64,000 nucleotides of DNA, from positions 3,348,001 through 3,412,000 of the forward strand of contig NZ_LR884459.1 in the NCBI RefSeq assembly GCF_904848165.1. Direction: 5' to 3'. Position 1 is the first letter of the stretch. The number at the start of each line of letters is the position of its first letter. Below the pieces are notes generated by a model that was not told the DNA's origin, did no database searches, and saw nothing but the letters and a program-made list of their open reading frames with translations. Below are positions 55,411-63,761 of the stretch, piece by piece. The position numbers and the translations under genes were made by a program. The DNA is from Psychrobacter arenosus (GTDB taxonomy: Bacteria > Pseudomonadota > Gammaproteobacteria > Pseudomonadales > Moraxellaceae).

Positions 55411-56280
55411 ATGAATTCGGTGAAATTAGAGCAAAAAGATATTCAAAACGTGATTAAGAGTTTAGCCTATAAAACCACGTGGCTATTCGTCCCTGCCACA
55501 AAGATGCCGCTAGTAGCGAAAGCTTTTAATAGTGGTGCTGACTCGGTCATTGTTGATTTAGAGGATGCTGTAGCACAAGCAGATAAGGCTCAGGCTCGCG
55601 CAGCCTTAAAAAGCTATCAGGATAGCGATGACTATCAGCCTATTTGGGTCCGTATTAACCAAGCTAGCAGTGCGGAGTTTGCAGCAGATATCGAACTTTG
55701 CCAACAGCTGCCTAATTTAGCAGGCGTCATTTTAGCCAAAGCTGAGCAGGCTAGCGACATTGAATCTATCTATCAGACAACCGGATTGCCGGTGATTGCT
55801 TTAATAGAAAGTGCTATCGGCTTGCATAATCTAGATGCCATGGCCGGTGCCTCAGGTATCGTCGCCTTTAGCTACGGTTTTATCGACTTATGCAACGATA
55901 TCAATGTTCAGATAGGCACTCCAGCAGCAGACATTATTGCCAATCAAATCCGCTATCAACTAATTCTCACTTCCAAAGTCCATAACTTACTAGCCCCTAT
56001 CGATACCGTCTATCCTGACTTTAGTGACAGTGAAGGGTTGGAGCAAAGAGCACAATTATGGTCGCAGATGGGGATGTCTGGCATGTTATGTATTCATCCC
56101 AAACAAGTCGCCACCGTGCAAGCTGCCTTACGCCCATCCGATACTGAAATCGACTTTGCCAAGCGGGTAGTAGCAGAATATGAAAGCACTGGGCAAGCCG
56201 TGTTTAAAATAGACGGCAATATGGTAGATGCGCCAGTGATTGAGCGTTGTCAGCGCTTACTTAGTAAAGTTAATGACTAG
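55411..56280 (+). CDS. ccl: CitE-like lyase, probable (S)-citramalyl-CoA lyase
   Basis: From ATG 55411 (an in-frame ATG lies at 55390) this is a 289-aa HpcH/HpaI-CitE family protein. DSVIVDLEDAV has the acidic metal-site residues, ALIESAIGL the second Glu, and MLCIHPKQV the C-terminal signature. It would cleave citramalyl-CoA to acetyl-CoA and pyruvate, the last step of itaconate degradation. Malyl-CoA lyase/thioesterase relatives look similar, so context decides. A CTGCTATTTA/TAAATGAGCAG hairpin without a T tract follows at 56299-56325. Confidence 0.8.
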   Translation: MNSVKLEQKDIQNVIKSLAYKTTWLFVPATKMPLVAKAFNSGADSVIVDLEDAVAQADKAQARAALKSYQDSDDYQPIWVRINQASSAEFAADIELCQQLPNLAGVILAKAEQASDIESIYQTTGLPVIALIESAIGLHNLDAMAGASGIVAFSYGFIDLCNDINVQIGTPAADIIANQIRYQLILTSKVHNLLAPIDTVYPDFSDSEGLEQRAQLWSQMGMSGMLCIHPKQVATVQAALRPSDTEIDFAKRVVAEYESTGQAVFKIDGNMVDAPVIERCQRLLSKVND

Positions 56281-56341
56281 CAAGCACATAAACCCATACT
56301 GCTATTTAGTCCAGTAAATGAGCAGCAAGTATGTTGTGACT

Positions 56342-57010
56342 TTACTTGTCAGCCTCATCATTCGCCATCTGCGCCAATTGCTCTAAGATATGAGTGAAGT
56401 TCTCTACCCCTTGCGCACCGCTAACCAAATGACGGTTATTAAAGACAACGGCAGGGACACTTTGAATGCCTTGTTGCTGCCAATGTCGTTCTTCTTCGCG
56501 TACCTCTTGAGCAAAGCGTTGCTCGGTTAATACGGCCAATGCCTCCTCACGATTTAAGCCTACCTCTGCTGCGATATCTGCTAAGACTTCATTGTCAGAT
56601 AGATTACGCTGCTCCGTAAAGTGCGCGCTAAATAAAGCCATTTTTAAATCATGCATACGCCCTTGTTGCTCTGCCCAATGCAGCAGTTGATGCAAGTTAA
56701 AGGTATTGTGCATGCGCATATCTGGCGTAAAGTGAAAATCAAAGCCGAGCTCTTTACCGATGGCCGTCATCTTGTCGCGACTGGCTTCTGATTCTTGTAC
56801 GCTACTGCCATACTTTTCAACGATATGCTCACGCATGTTTTGACCTTCAGCGGGCATATTTGGGTTGAGTTCAAACGGATGCCAATGAATCTCATGCGTT
56901 GTATTGGTCTGCTCTAAAGCTAAAGCCAACTGGCGATAACCGATGATGCACCAAGGGCACATAACATCTGAGACGATGTCTATTCTTAGTGGAGCTTGGG
57001 AGGTGGTCAT
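56342..57010 (-). CDS. DsbA-family oxidoreductase, FrnE-like
   Basis: A 222-aa thioredoxin-fold protein from ATG 57010 (AGGGA site 9 nt upstream). The redox motif CPWC is near residue 20, followed by HPFELNPNMP and the cis-Pro block QSVPAVVFNNRHLVSGAQ, typical of FrnE/HCCA-isomerase-like proteins. There is no signal peptide, so it is cytoplasmic. It lies downstream of the TetR gene on the same strand with about 105 nt between. Its link to the acyl-CoA cluster is unclear. Confidence 0.85.
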   Translation of the reverse strand: MTTSQAPLRIDIVSDVMCPWCIIGYRQLALALEQTNTTHEIHWHPFELNPNMPAEGQNMREHIVEKYGSSVQESEASRDKMTAIGKELGFDFHFTPDMRMHNTFNLHQLLHWAEQQGRMHDLKMALFSAHFTEQRNLSDNEVLADIAAEVGLNREEALAVLTEQRFAQEVREEERHWQQQGIQSVPAVVFNNRHLVSGAQGVENFTHILEQLAQMANDEADK

Positions 57011-57115
57011 AGTGCTTATTCCCTGTTGTTGGATATAGAAAGTTTTGGGGCAAAAATTTTCAAGGTAAAAGTATGTTTTTGCTCGCTGGCTAGAGTAACT
57101 TAGTAGTGGCAATTA

Positions 57116-57763
57116 TTAAGCATCTGGCTGTTTAATCGCGCCCCATAAAATAATGAATAGCTCATCAAAACGGTCATTTAAGGGATCGGGGTTTCTGCGG
57201 ATAATATGCATCAGGCCTATACGAGTGATAAACCCTATATACACATCAAATAGCGTATACAACGGTACTTTATTATTCAAAATACCTTCGCGTTGACCGT
57301 CTCCTAATACTTGCATAAAAGTATTGACCAATTCTTTATTATCATAAATATCAATCTCACGATAGCGCGAGGCCGGTACTGCCGTCGATAACAGCATCAT
57401 GGCATCCGGACTCTTATCAATAAAGTCAAAGAACACCCAAAGCGTTTTTCGCAAACGGTCGCGGACGCTATCAATACCCTGCAAATGATCAATCATCCGC
57501 ACCGCTAAGCGACCCAACACTCGATTCAAAATCGTATAGATAATGGTCTGTTTGTCACCGAAGTATTTATATAGGGTTTTCAGTGACATATTCGCCGTAG
57601 TGGCTATTTGAATCATACTAACTTCAGTGGGGTCATGGTTTGAGAATAACAACAGCACGGCTTTCTCAAGTTTATTTAAAGTAGCAGGTCGCATAGCCGA
57701 AAGCGGCTTTAACGCTTGCTTTGCCTTTTTGTCCTGCACTTCTTCATCTATGGTCATCTTCAT
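57116..57763 (-). CDS. TetR-family regulator
   Basis: A 215-aa repressor-type protein. The N-terminal helix-turn-helix (MIQIATTANMSLKTLYKYFGDKQ) lies at residues ~48-70, after a basic N-terminal extension. The C-terminal ligand domain is unassigned. GAAGGGATGA precedes ATG 57763. It is divergent from the acyl-CoA dehydrogenase gene, and two copies of the same dyad lie between them, so it probably represses the 58005-64000 cluster in response to an acyl-CoA ligand. Confidence 0.88.
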   Translation of the reverse strand: MKMTIDEEVQDKKAKQALKPLSAMRPATLNKLEKAVLLLFSNHDPTEVSMIQIATTANMSLKTLYKYFGDKQTIIYTILNRVLGRLAVRMIDHLQGIDSVRDRLRKTLWVFFDFIDKSPDAMMLLSTAVPASRYREIDIYDNKELVNTFMQVLGDGQREGILNNKVPLYTLFDVYIGFITRIGLMHIIRRNPDPLNDRFDELFIILWGAIKQPDA

Positions 57764-57797
57764 CCCTTCGTCGTTGTTTATCTTAATGGTAATTAAG

Positions 57798-57813
57798 GAT
57801 AATATTAATTATC
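57798..57813. promoter_or_regulatory. Candidate TetR operator, copy 1: GATAAT-N4-ATTATC
   Basis: Perfect 6-bp arms around ATTA. With one mismatch the dyad extends to ATTAAGGATAAT / ATTATCTTTAAT. It begins 35 bp upstream of the tetR start, suiting autoregulation. Confidence 0.55.
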
Positions 57814-57906
57814 TTTAATTGGTTATTCATTGCTATTTATAATATAACTGCCTAATATAATCCTCAAGTATACTATTAAAGAAGGGTTTTATGGAGTATA
57901 TCATAG

Positions 57907-57922
57907 GATAATTTAGATTATC
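57907..57922. promoter_or_regulatory. Candidate TetR operator, copy 2: GATAAT-N4-ATTATC
   Basis: The same arms and spacing as copy 1, around TTAG. It lies about 83 bp upstream of the acyl-CoA dehydrogenase start. Two identical dyads in one divergent promoter region suggest that one regulator covers both genes. Confidence 0.55.
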
Positions 57923-58004
57923 ATTATTTTATAAATAAAACTTTTTATCTATAGAAGCCCGTATTAATAAGGTTTCTGAGCAGACGCAATTAGGAAAGGA
58001 CGCC

Positions 58005-59150
58005 ATGAGTTTATTAATGACAGAAGAGCAGAAACTGGCCACTGAGGGCCTGCGTAAATTTTTAGACAACGAGATTGAACCTAAGCTGCGAGCTCACGGA
58101 GAAGGGTTTATTCCTAAAGAGATGCTTAAAGGCTTTATCAAGTCATTGACCGATTACGGCCTCATTAAAGCGCCCTTTCCTGAAAAGTGGGGTGGCTTAG
58201 ACTTGGACTGGGTGACGCATTTATTGCTATGGGAAGAGGTCGGGGTCAGCTCGATAGATTTGGCATTGCCGATCTTAATTAACGTCTCAGGCGCTGATAT
58301 GTTAATTCGCAATGCGTCAGAGGCAATCAAAGAAAAGTATGTGCCGGGTCTGCTATCAGGGGATTTATTCATAGGTATTGGCGTGTCTGAACCGGATGCG
58401 GGCTCGGATGTGGCGGGCGCGAAAACCCGGGCGGTACGCGATGGCGACGACTGGATTATCAACGGTGAAAAAACTTGGATTTCTAACGGCGAGCATATGG
58501 ATATTTTCATCTGCACCTGTAAGACAGGCGAGGGCGAATTAACCCATATCTTAGTCGATATGACTACCCCAGGCATCGAAGTGCGCGGTATCAAAAAGAT
58601 GGCCCTAAATGGTCAATCAACCGCACAGATATTCTTTGGGGATGTCCGAGTGCCGGTCAGTAATACTATTGGCGAATTGGGCGCTGGGCTAAAAAATACC
58701 CTGATTACTTTTGAGCGGGCACGCTGTCATATGGTGGCGTGGGGTTATTCTATTGCCCGTCGCTCGATGGAAGAGTCGATTAAGTACAGCCAAGAGCGTT
58801 TCCAACACGGTAAGCTGATCGCGGGCCATCAATTGATAGCGGTTAAAATTGCGGATATGGCGACCAAAATTGATGCAGCCAGATTATTAACCTTAAGAGC
58901 AGCAGCTATGATTGATCAGGGTATTCGCTGCGATAAAGAGTGTGCTATGGCGAAATGGTATAGCACCGAAATGGCGGTTACAGTTTGCCGTGATGCCGTG
59001 CAGATTCATGGCGGTAATGGCGTCACCAAAGAGTATATCGTGGAGCGCTTAGCCCGCGAGGCCATCATCGGCACTATCCCAGACGGTACTACCGAAATCC
59101 AAAAATTATTGATAGCGCGTTCGCTGACCGGTATTCAGGCCTTTAGATAA
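58005..59150 (+). CDS. Acyl-CoA dehydrogenase
   Basis: A 381-aa flavoprotein: IGVSEPDAGSDVAGAKT (FAD/substrate block), WISNGEHMD and VQIHGGNGVTKEYIVERLARE are clear family blocks. The C-terminal active-site segment reads IPDGTTEIQK, so Asp stands where most members have the catalytic Glu of YEGT. It may use the Asp or a Glu elsewhere, as isovaleryl-CoA dehydrogenases do. It heads the TetR-linked cluster and has an AGGAAAGGA site. Confidence 0.85.
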   Translation: MSLLMTEEQKLATEGLRKFLDNEIEPKLRAHGEGFIPKEMLKGFIKSLTDYGLIKAPFPEKWGGLDLDWVTHLLLWEEVGVSSIDLALPILINVSGADMLIRNASEAIKEKYVPGLLSGDLFIGIGVSEPDAGSDVAGAKTRAVRDGDDWIINGEKTWISNGEHMDIFICTCKTGEGELTHILVDMTTPGIEVRGIKKMALNGQSTAQIFFGDVRVPVSNTIGELGAGLKNTLITFERARCHMVAWGYSIARRSMEESIKYSQERFQHGKLIAGHQLIAVKIADMATKIDAARLLTLRAAAMIDQGIRCDKECAMAKWYSTEMAVTVCRDAVQIHGGNGVTKEYIVERLAREAIIGTIPDGTTEIQKLLIARSLTGIQAFR

Positions 59151-59242
59151 GCGAGTTCGATAACATTAGGAATAGATAACGGTGCTAACGCTTATTAAAG
59201 AGTAGAGTACCTTAAAAAATACCGTCAAGAGGAGCATACTCA

Positions 59243-60055
59243 ATGGACACCAATATAGAAAAAGACATGGAAAATAACACGGTAGAATTTAAACAAGTCG
59301 GGGCAGTCGCTTGGCTAACCCTTAATAGACCCGCCGCTATGAATGCTATTAACTTGGCAATGATAGATAAGTACGAAGCCTTATTACCAAAGATAGCGGC
59401 AGATGACAGTGTCAAAGTCTTGGTAATTACTGGAAATGGCAGAGCTTTCTGTGCTGGGGCTGACCTTAAAGAGATTTTAGCCTCAAGCAATGCACCTGCC
59501 GGTGAAGCGGACTTTATTGATCGTTTAACCGTTAACGTGCTCGATGTCTTACGCAACTTCCCGAAGCCTGTTATTGCCGCGATTAATGGAATTACTATGG
59601 CTGGCGGCTTAGAAACTGCTATGTGCGCTGATATCGTGATAGCTGCCGACACTGCGAGAATTGGCGATGCGCATGCGAATTTTGGCGTCTATCCAGGGGC
59701 GGGTGGTGCGGCGGTATTGCCACGATTAATCCCACTAAATGTCGCTAAATATCTATTGTTCACCGGTGAGACGCTGTCTGCAACAGAGATGATGGGCTAT
59801 GGCTTTATTAATAAAGTTGTCAGTGCAGATAATCTGCAGGAAGAAGTGCAGAAACTGGCAGAATTAATCGCGGATAAAAGCCCGATAGTCCTGCAAAGAA
59901 TGAAAGTGGTCGCTAATGCTACTGCGGATAAATCGCGCGATGATGCCCTACAACAGGAGCAAGTATTATTCCGTCAACATATGCGCTCATACGATATGCA
60001 GGAAGGCTTAAAAGCGTTTAGTGAAAAACGTAAACCAAGTTTTCGTGGGTATTAG
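59243..60055 (+). CDS. Enoyl-CoA hydratase
   Basis: A 270-aa crotonase. Oxyanion-hole blocks GRAFCAGADLKEI and GITMAGGLETAM are intact, and the first catalytic Glu position (GGLE) is kept. The second Glu position seems to be His in DAHANFGVYPGAGG. It would hydrate the enoyl-CoA made by the preceding dehydrogenase. An AGAGGAG site lies 8 nt before the ATG. The gene is 92 nt after the dehydrogenase. Confidence 0.83.
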   Translation: MDTNIEKDMENNTVEFKQVGAVAWLTLNRPAAMNAINLAMIDKYEALLPKIAADDSVKVLVITGNGRAFCAGADLKEILASSNAPAGEADFIDRLTVNVLDVLRNFPKPVIAAINGITMAGGLETAMCADIVIAADTARIGDAHANFGVYPGAGGAAVLPRLIPLNVAKYLLFTGETLSATEMMGYGFINKVVSADNLQEEVQKLAELIADKSPIVLQRMKVVANATADKSRDDALQQEQVLFRQHMRSYDMQEGLKAFSEKRKPSFRGY

Positions 60056-60166
60056 TCTATTGCTTCGTAGTTATTAATTTTTAACCGCCTTATGATTAAT
60101 TACTAAATATATAGACAGATATATTAAATATAGACAGTCAGATAAACAGATACAAAGGAATGAATC

Positions 60167-60943
60167 ATGGATTTAACCAATAAAATTGTCGTTATCAGTG
60201 GTGGTGCTTCAGGATTGGGCTTAGCTACTGCGAAATATATGGTGCGTGCTAAAGGCGCTAAAGTCGCCCTATTAGATATGAATCAAGAAGCGGGTGACGC
60301 GGCTGTTGCCGAGTTGGGCGATGATAAGGCGATGTTCTGCCGTACGGACGTAACCTCTGAGGAAGACGTTGATAATGCTATGGCGGCTATCATGGCTGAG
60401 TTTGGGGCTATCCATGCCGATATTAATGCGGCAGGTATTGTCGCGCCAGCAAAGATTCTAGATCGAGAAGGTAAGGCTTCAGCATTAGCGAATTTTAAAG
60501 CTGTGATTAATGTGAATTTGATTGGCCTGTATACCGTCATGTCAAAATGTGCGGAAAAAATGGCATTGAATGAGCCGGATGAAAAAGGCGAGCGCGGCGT
60601 CATCGTCAACGTCTCTTCTGGTGCGGCTTGGGAAGGGCAAATTGGGCAGAGCGCTTATGGCGCATCAAAATCTGGCGTCAATGGTCTTAACATGCCTGCT
60701 GCGCGTGAGTTTGGCAAATTGGGGATTCGCGTTAACTCTATTGCTCCAGGTATGTTTGCCACCCCTATGGTCGAGTCGCTCGATCCTAAGGTGAGCGAAG
60801 CCTTGATTGCTATGTGTGAAGCGCCTAAACGTATGGGCAATATGGAAGAATTTGCCTCTACTTGCGCTTTTCTTATCGAAAATAGCTATATGAATGGTCG
60901 TTATATTCGTCTGGATGCGGCGACTATCTTGCAGGCTAGATAA
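60167..60943 (+). CDS. SDR, 3-hydroxyacyl-CoA dehydrogenase type 2-like (HSD10-like)
   Basis: A 258-aa SDR with SGGASGLG cofactor motif (residues 11-18), NAAGIV, NVSSGAAWEGQIGQ and the catalytic YGASK. The insertion around KILDREGKASALANF and the closing GRYIRLDAA resemble the HSD17B10 group, which oxidises 3-hydroxyacyl-CoA. This fits the third step of a beta-oxidation cycle after the dehydrogenase and hydratase. A 111-bp A+T-rich gap with ATATAGACAG repeats precedes it. Confidence 0.82.
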   Translation: MDLTNKIVVISGGASGLGLATAKYMVRAKGAKVALLDMNQEAGDAAVAELGDDKAMFCRTDVTSEEDVDNAMAAIMAEFGAIHADINAAGIVAPAKILDREGKASALANFKAVINVNLIGLYTVMSKCAEKMALNEPDEKGERGVIVNVSSGAAWEGQIGQSAYGASKSGVNGLNMPAAREFGKLGIRVNSIAPGMFATPMVESLDPKVSEALIAMCEAPKRMGNMEEFASTCAFLIENSYMNGRYIRLDAATILQAR

Positions 60944-60991
60944 GTCAAGCCATAAGCAAAAGGAATAGGTTAGTCAATACAAGGTAAGCGT

Positions 60992-62020
60992 ATGAACAAG
61001 CAGCAAGGAAGCTATATGAAAGCGCCAGGGTTTGGTGAAGTGTTGGCCGTCAGTGATGGCGTGCTATGGACTCGCTTTAAAATCCCTAGCAAGCTCGATC
61101 ATATCAACATTTATCTCATTAGGGATGTGGATGGCTGGTTTGTCATTGATACTGGACCGGCCTCCGATGAAAATCGTGAGCTGTGGCGAAATTTGCTCGC
61201 AAACCTACCTGAAACTTCTACCATTACAGGCATCTTAGTCACCCATTCTCACCCAGATCATATTGGGCTGGCAGGATGGTTGCAGGACTACTGTCAAGCG
61301 CCGCTATATATCTCTGCCCAAGAAATGGCGCAAGCAAAGTTAGAAAATCAATATCGCAGTGCCAAGGATTACAGTGGCTTGCCTGCCTTTTATAGCCAGT
61401 TGGCAGCATCAGCAGAAGATATGCAAAGTCTAGAGTCCGTCTGGGAGTATGTCGATAAGATGTTTGGCCCATTACCCACGGATGTCACTATCGTGCAGTC
61501 TGGCGATACGCTAGAAATTGGTGGTGAAGATTGGCAGCTGTGGTCCAGTTCAGGTCATTCTATTGAGCACTTGTGCCTACAAAAGGCTTCGGGAGAAATC
61601 TTGATTGCAGGGGATCAAATCATCGCGCATATCACTCCCTATGTTGGTATTAATTATCTCAGTCAAGAGGCAGACCCATTAGCAGGCTGGCTAGCAGGGC
61701 TTACCGATATGTTGGCCTGGATTAATCCCAAAGCCCAGATTTTACCGGCGCATAATAAGCCTTTTTATCACGGCGAAAACCGAGTTCGCGAAGTGTTGCA
61801 ACACCATCAAACCTCGTTAGAAAAATTACGGGGCAGTCTCGAGCAATGGCGTACGGTCAATGAATTGGCTTCGGTATTAGGTTGGGCGAAAAAACAAGGG
61901 TTTGCCCGGTGTATGGCGCTGGAAGAAACCTTTGCCCACATTACTTATTTAGTGAATACCGGAGAGGTTATTTGTAAGGCGGACGAGCCCTCTGGGGTTT
62001 TACACTATCAATTGGCTTGA
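60992..62020 (+). CDS. MBL-fold metallo-hydrolase, possible thioesterase or lactonase
   Basis: A 342-aa metallo-beta-lactamase-fold protein. All metal ligands are visible: HSHPDH (about residues 86-91), the third His in SGHSIEHLCL, Asp in IAGDQIIAHI and the last His in LPAHNKPFYHG. The C-terminal ~80 residues form the extra helical domain of the glyoxalase-II-like/LACTB2-like group. In an acyl-CoA cluster it might hydrolyse a thioester or lactone. Two starts (60992 and 61016) are possible. Confidence 0.8.
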   Translation: MNKQQGSYMKAPGFGEVLAVSDGVLWTRFKIPSKLDHINIYLIRDVDGWFVIDTGPASDENRELWRNLLANLPETSTITGILVTHSHPDHIGLAGWLQDYCQAPLYISAQEMAQAKLENQYRSAKDYSGLPAFYSQLAASAEDMQSLESVWEYVDKMFGPLPTDVTIVQSGDTLEIGGEDWQLWSSSGHSIEHLCLQKASGEILIAGDQIIAHITPYVGINYLSQEADPLAGWLAGLTDMLAWINPKAQILPAHNKPFYHGENRVREVLQHHQTSLEKLRGSLEQWRTVNELASVLGWAKKQGFARCMALEETFAHITYLVNTGEVICKADEPSGVLHYQLA

Positions 62021-62052
62021 TTAGCCATTGTCATAACGAGTAAGAAAGAACG

Positions 62053-62093
62053 TTTTATAGCAGTGTTTTTTATAGCAAGAGCTTTTTATAGCA
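62053..62093. repeat. Three copies of TTTTATAGCA at 15-16-bp spacing
   Basis: TTTTATAGCA occurs at 62053, 62068 and 62084 in the gap between the metallo-hydrolase and ligase genes. Period and location resemble the 15-bp tandem repeat at 1113-1187, though the unit differs. Confidence 0.7.
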
Positions 62094-62136
62094 CGGCTAA
62101 GGACTACCGCACTATCACTTATCAAGGAAGATAACC

Positions 62137-63699
62137 ATGATTATCAATTTCAGCAATCACATGGCCGCATTGGCTCAGCGTTATGGCGAGCGTGAGGCTA
62201 TAGTCAATATAGAGCGCAATCGCAGATATACTTTCTCTGAATTTCACCTGTTAACCAACCAAATCGTCAATATGATGGTCAATTTAGGGCTAGGGGTGGG
62301 TGATAGCTTTATCAATATTCTCGATAATGACAACCTCTCTCTCATTCATGCTCCCACCATTTTTAAGGGCGGCGCTACCGGTGCCTTTACCAATTTTAGA
62401 GACTCGCTAGAAGAGCACACTTGGCAGGTGGCCGCGGCTAATGCCAAGGTTGCCTTTATAGAAACGGCTCTCTTGACCACGCATTATGACATGCTAAGAG
62501 CACAGGGCGTCACTATCGTAGTGATGGACAAACCCGAAGAGATGCTCGACGGGGTGCATTATTTTTGGGACCTGGTAGCGCAAGCGTCCAATAGCAATCC
62601 TGATGTTGAGCTAGACGATCGTGAGCATTGTGCGCTAATTCGCTTTACTGGCGGCACGACGGGCAAAGGTAAGCCGGCTATGTATAGCATGGACAATTGG
62701 TTTAGCTGCCGCGATACGGCTTTTGCTTTTGATGATAAAGCGATGTGGGGCGACTCTCCAAGGTGTATTCATGTCGCCCCTATCAGTCATGGTAGTGGTA
62801 TGTTGGTATTACCAACCCTATATTCGGGCGGCTGTACTATTACGCAGAATACTCCAGACCTAAATGCTTACTGCGCTAATATCGCTCAAGAAAAGGCCAC
62901 ACTAACTTTCCTAGTGCCCACCATCCTATATCGTTTGCTAGAGATTGAGTCTGATTTAAGCACGCTTAAATACGTGGTGTATGGCGCCGCGCCTATGAGC
63001 CCTGGTAAGCTCAAATTACTGCAGGCAAAACTGGGTAATATCTTTATCCAAGGCTATGGCTCTACCGAGCATTTTGGTTTTGCCTTCAACATGAGTACCG
63101 AGCAACATATCATCAAAACGGAAGCGGATGAAGTCCGTTTGGGCTCTGCCGGTCAACCCACTCCAGGCGTCGAATGTATTATCGTCGATAGCGAAGGCAA
63201 TAAGTTGCCGCAGGGCGAAACGGGCGAGCTGTGGGTACGCTCACGCAGTGTCTGCCAAGGCTATCTGAATGCGCCTGAGCTGACGGCTGAAGAATTCCAC
63301 AATGGTTTTTGGAAGTCAGGCGATTTAGGCTATATGGACAACAAGGGCTTTATCTACCTTGTAGATCGCAAAAAAGACATGATTATCTCCGGTGGCTTCA
63401 ATATCTATGCTAACGAAGTTGAGTCTGCATTGAATAGCCACGCCGATGTGTTATTGGCTGCCGTGGTCGGTATCCCGCATGAAGAATGGGGGGAGGCTGT
63501 GCATGCCGAAGTTATCCTTAGAGAGGGCGTGAGTCTGACAGAGCTTGAGCTAATTACTCATGTGAAAAGTCTGATTGGTAAATATAAGGCACCCAAAACT
63601 ATTCTTATCGTTGAGCACATTCCTACTAGTGTGGTGGGCAAAGTGCTGCGTAGAAAAGTGCGTGAAAAATACTGGAATGCGAGCCGTAAAATTGCCTAA
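62137..63699 (+). CDS. AMP-dependent acyl-CoA synthetase
   Basis: A 520-aa ANL-superfamily ligase. Core motifs are FTGGTTGKGKPAMYS (A3, near residue 172), YGSTEHFGF (A5), WKSGDLGYMD (A7), DRKKDMIISGGFNIYANEVE (A8) and the catalytic Lys in SVVGKVLRRKVR (A10). It activates a carboxylic acid to its CoA thioester and probably starts the pathway of this cluster. The chain length or type is unknown. An AAGGAAG site precedes the ATG. Confidence 0.88.
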   Translation: MIINFSNHMAALAQRYGEREAIVNIERNRRYTFSEFHLLTNQIVNMMVNLGLGVGDSFINILDNDNLSLIHAPTIFKGGATGAFTNFRDSLEEHTWQVAAANAKVAFIETALLTTHYDMLRAQGVTIVVMDKPEEMLDGVHYFWDLVAQASNSNPDVELDDREHCALIRFTGGTTGKGKPAMYSMDNWFSCRDTAFAFDDKAMWGDSPRCIHVAPISHGSGMLVLPTLYSGGCTITQNTPDLNAYCANIAQEKATLTFLVPTILYRLLEIESDLSTLKYVVYGAAPMSPGKLKLLQAKLGNIFIQGYGSTEHFGFAFNMSTEQHIIKTEADEVRLGSAGQPTPGVECIIVDSEGNKLPQGETGELWVRSRSVCQGYLNAPELTAEEFHNGFWKSGDLGYMDNKGFIYLVDRKKDMIISGGFNIYANEVESALNSHADVLLAAVVGIPHEEWGEAVHAEVILREGVSLTELELITHVKSLIGKYKAPKTILIVEHIPTSVVGKVLRRKVREKYWNASRKIA

Positions 63700-63761
63700 T
63701 GACAGCGCTGTTATGCCAATAGCAGTACTCATAACCCTACAATTAGTCTAAGGAATGACCT

